NCBI RefSeq assembly: GCF_009741375.1
Contig: NZ_WOWP01000054.1
Span: 1-64,000 of the forward strand
Length of the DNA: 64,000 nucleotides
Source of the DNA: Flavobacterium rakeshii
GTDB lineage: Bacteria; Bacteroidota; Bacteroidia; Flavobacteriales; Flavobacteriaceae
Direction of reading: 5' to 3'
Positions 62,369-64,000 of the stretch are shown here, one piece after another; positions within the stretch are counted from its first letter, which is position 1; each line of letters opens with the position of its first letter. The translations under genes and the position numbers were made by a program. Below the pieces are notes generated by a model, which saw only the letters and a program-made list of their open reading frames with translations, was not told the origin of the DNA and did no database searches.

Positions 62369-62376
62369 TAACTTTG
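62369..62376 (+). promoter_or_regulatory. Promoter -7 element of the SDR gene
   Basis: TAACTTTG, exact, 26 bases before the ATG. Confidence 0.6.
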
Positions 62377-62402
62377 TATCATTAATTTTAAATGATGCAA
62401 CC

Positions 62403-63224
62403 ATGTCAAAAACAATTTTTATAACCGGCGCTTCAAGAGGATTTGGACGTCTGTGGGCCGAGGCCTTTTTAAACCGTGGCGATAAAGTAATAGCTACTGC
62501 CAGAAACACTCAATCCCTTAACGACCTTAAAGAGAAATATGGCGATGCTATACTAACCCTTCAGCTGGATGTAAACAGCCGCGAACAGAGTTTTGAAGCC
62601 GTTAATAAAGCTAAAGAACATTTCGGGCAAATTGATGTAGCAATAAACAATGCCGGCTACGGACTGTTTGGTACCATTGAGGAAACCAGCGAGGAAGACG
62701 CACGCCAGCAAATTGAAACTAATGTATTCGGGCTGCTTTGGGTTACCCAGGCGGTACTGCCTATTATGAGAGCTCAGGGTCACGGACATATCATACAGGT
62801 ATCAAGTGTTTTGGGTATTACCACACTGCCTAATTTAGGTATATACAACGCTTCTAAATTTGCTGTAGAAGGCCTTAGCGAAACACTGGCTACCGAGGTA
62901 AAAAACTTTGGTATCAACATCACTCTTGTAGAACCAAACGGTTTTGCTACCGAATGGGCTGGAGCTTCGGCAAAACAATCTGAAAACATTCCGGCTTACG
63001 ATAAGGTAAGAGCAGCCTTTAACGAAGGTATGAGCGACACTGATATTTTTGGTATACCGGAAGCCACTACCCCTGCAATACTTAAACTGGTAGACGCACA
63101 AACTCCGCCACTTCGTCTGTTTTTAGGTAAAGTTGCCCTGCCGTGGGCAAAACAAACCTATGAACAACGCATTAACGAATGGGAACAATGGAATGATGTG
63201 GCAACTGCTGCACACGGAAAATAA
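62403..63224 (+). CDS. Short-chain dehydrogenase/reductase
   Basis: 273 residues, classical SDR. The cofactor motif is ITGASRGFGRLWAEAF (about 6-21; Arg after Ser suggests NADPH), NNAGYG follows, and the catalytic set is Ser in IIQVSSVLG with YNASKFAVEGLSE (Tyr and Lys). The C-terminal part (about 190-273) binds the unknown substrate. An AraC regulator gene follows past a palindrome; it may control this gene. Confidence 0.93.
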   Translation: MSKTIFITGASRGFGRLWAEAFLNRGDKVIATARNTQSLNDLKEKYGDAILTLQLDVNSREQSFEAVNKAKEHFGQIDVAINNAGYGLFGTIEETSEEDARQQIETNVFGLLWVTQAVLPIMRAQGHGHIIQVSSVLGITTLPNLGIYNASKFAVEGLSETLATEVKNFGINITLVEPNGFATEWAGASAKQSENIPAYDKVRAAFNEGMSDTDIFGIPEATTPAILKLVDAQTPPLRLFLGKVALPWAKQTYEQRINEWEQWNDVATAAHGK

Positions 63225-63247
63225 TAACGCTATTTTTCACTAACTTT

Positions 63248-63275
63248 ACATTAGCGCCCGCCAGGGTGCTAATGT
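63248..63275. promoter_or_regulatory. Large palindrome between SDR and AraC genes
   Basis: ACATTAGC-G-CCC (63248-63259) and GGG-T-GCTAATGT (63264-63275) pair over 12 positions with one G-U, around GCCA. No U-run follows, so it may be an operator for the AraC-type regulator or a weak terminator. Confidence 0.5.
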
Positions 63276-63290
63276 TTATACTTTAAAGCT

Positions 63291-64000
63291 ATGCAACATT
63301 TTAAAAGCTTAAGCGAATTTAACCGTTACAACGGTTTTCCGCCACCCGAAAACCCTTTACTGAGCATGTTTGAGTGTGGCAATATAGATCCATGCTCTAT
63401 TATCCAGGAAGAGTTTAGCAGTGATTTCTATGCTATTATGTTCAAGAAAATGAAATCGGGGGTGGTGCTTTACGGTCGTACAAAATACGATCACGATAAC
63501 GGTTCACTATCGTTTGTAAAGCCGAGACAAATTATTCAGCTTGATAATATTGAACTGGAGGAAAAAGGTTTTATTATATACATACACGAAGATTACCTTA
63601 ACGGACACAGTCTGCATAACGAAATAAAAAAATACGGCTATTTTGACTATGAGGCCAATGAGGCGCTACATATTTCGGCAAGGGAAGAGGAGATCATCTG
63701 GGATTTATTTTACAGAATTAAGTCGGAGTACAACAACAACACCGATGAGTACAGCCGTGATATTATACTTACGCATATCGATTCCATACTTAAATACTCA
63801 CAGCGTTTTTACAAAAGGCAGTTTATTAACCGTAAACAGCTTTCGGGTAAAACCATCTCTAAGTTCAATGAACTGTTGGGTTCCTATTTTGAAAATGGAC
63901 AATTAAAAGAAAGCGGACTGCCAACAGTAAAAACAATGGCCGACTCCCTAAATCTTTCTCCGCGTTACCTCAGCGATATGCTAAGACAGGAAACAGGAAA
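63291..64000 (+). CDS. AraC-family transcriptional regulator, cut by the window end
   Basis: Open from the ATG at 63291 (MQHFKSLSEFNRYNGFPPPE) to the last base with no stop, 236 codons visible. The N-terminal part (to about 165) is a cupin-like sensor region (VVLYGRTKYDHDNGSLSFVK). The first helix-turn-helix of the AraC DNA-binding domain is visible near the end (PTVKTMADSLNLSPRYLSDML), and the second is missing outside the window. It sits downstream of the SDR gene in the same direction, a common regulator/target pair in this phylum. Confidence 0.85.
   Translation, partial: MQHFKSLSEFNRYNGFPPPENPLLSMFECGNIDPCSIIQEEFSSDFYAIMFKKMKSGVVLYGRTKYDHDNGSLSFVKPRQIIQLDNIELEEKGFIIYIHEDYLNGHSLHNEIKKYGYFDYEANEALHISAREEEIIWDLFYRIKSEYNNNTDEYSRDIILTHIDSILKYSQRFYKRQFINRKQLSGKTISKFNELLGSYFENGQLKESGLPTVKTMADSLNLSPRYLSDMLRQETG

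Noticed and set aside
1..64000. CRISPR arrays, tRNA and rRNA genes, prophage
   Set aside because: No regularly spaced repeats, no cloverleaf or TTCGAATC-type arms, and no phage structural genes were seen while reading both strands.

Overview
The window is one AT-rich stretch of a Bacteroidota chromosome, almost certainly a flavobacterium (Flavobacteriaceae). The evidence is the SusC/SusD pair, a type IX secretion C-terminal signal on an amylase, the gliding genes gldD and gldE next to ssb and mutY, and many exact copies of the Bacteroidota -7 promoter element TAnnTTTG. No rRNA, tRNA or CRISPR array was seen.

Layout. 1-160: the edge of an IS3-family insertion sequence and a terminator. 161-2705: a lipoprotein, an HI0933-type flavoprotein and a glycerophosphodiester phosphodiesterase. 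2800-20646: a starch/maltose utilisation locus in two divergent arms around a LacI-type regulator. The left arm (minus) is MFS sugar transporter, beta-phosphoglucomutase, GH65 phosphorylase and two GH13 enzymes. The right arm (plus) is SusC, SusD, a SusE-like lipoprotein and, after a terminator, a large T9SS-exported amylase. Outer-membrane enzymes would cut starch, SusCD import the products, GH13 enzymes trim them in the periplasm, the MFS protein carries maltose inward, and GH65 plus PgmB turn it into glucose and glucose 6-phosphate.

20770-24630: two unknown genes, then rplM-rpsI, rpsB and tsf. 24701-33117: a lipoprotein, ald, a queuosine-precursor transporter, a giant TraB/GumN protein, tag and ahcY. 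33269-39270: a phosphopantetheinyl transferase, a PnuC-family transporter, a DUF4301 protein with an extra N-terminus, arfB, and a TPP riboswitch ahead of a TonB-dependent receptor. 39308-45777: a SRPBCC protein, a Rieske-like lipoprotein lacking its histidines, greA with a terminator-like hairpin in its leader, HIT, an orphan histidine kinase, a flavin reductase, a DUF3127 protein, two unknown secreted proteins and, between those two, a gene-free stretch with three related hairpins.

46059-55309: a TPR/AraC membrane regulator, aat, a possibly leaderless small gene, rpmA/rplU, an M16 protease pair, an EamA transporter and a heavy-metal-domain lipoprotein. 55365-64000: the mutY-ssb-gldE-gldD operon, HU with a 30-residue basic (probably ribosomal) protein, RNase G, a membrane protein, a small gene frameshifted just after its start codon, an SDR oxidoreductase and an AraC regulator cut by the window end.

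The least explained signals are the three related minus-strand hairpins at 44773-45069, the three-way-junction leader of rpsB, the terminator in the greA leader, and the frameshifted small gene at 62018.
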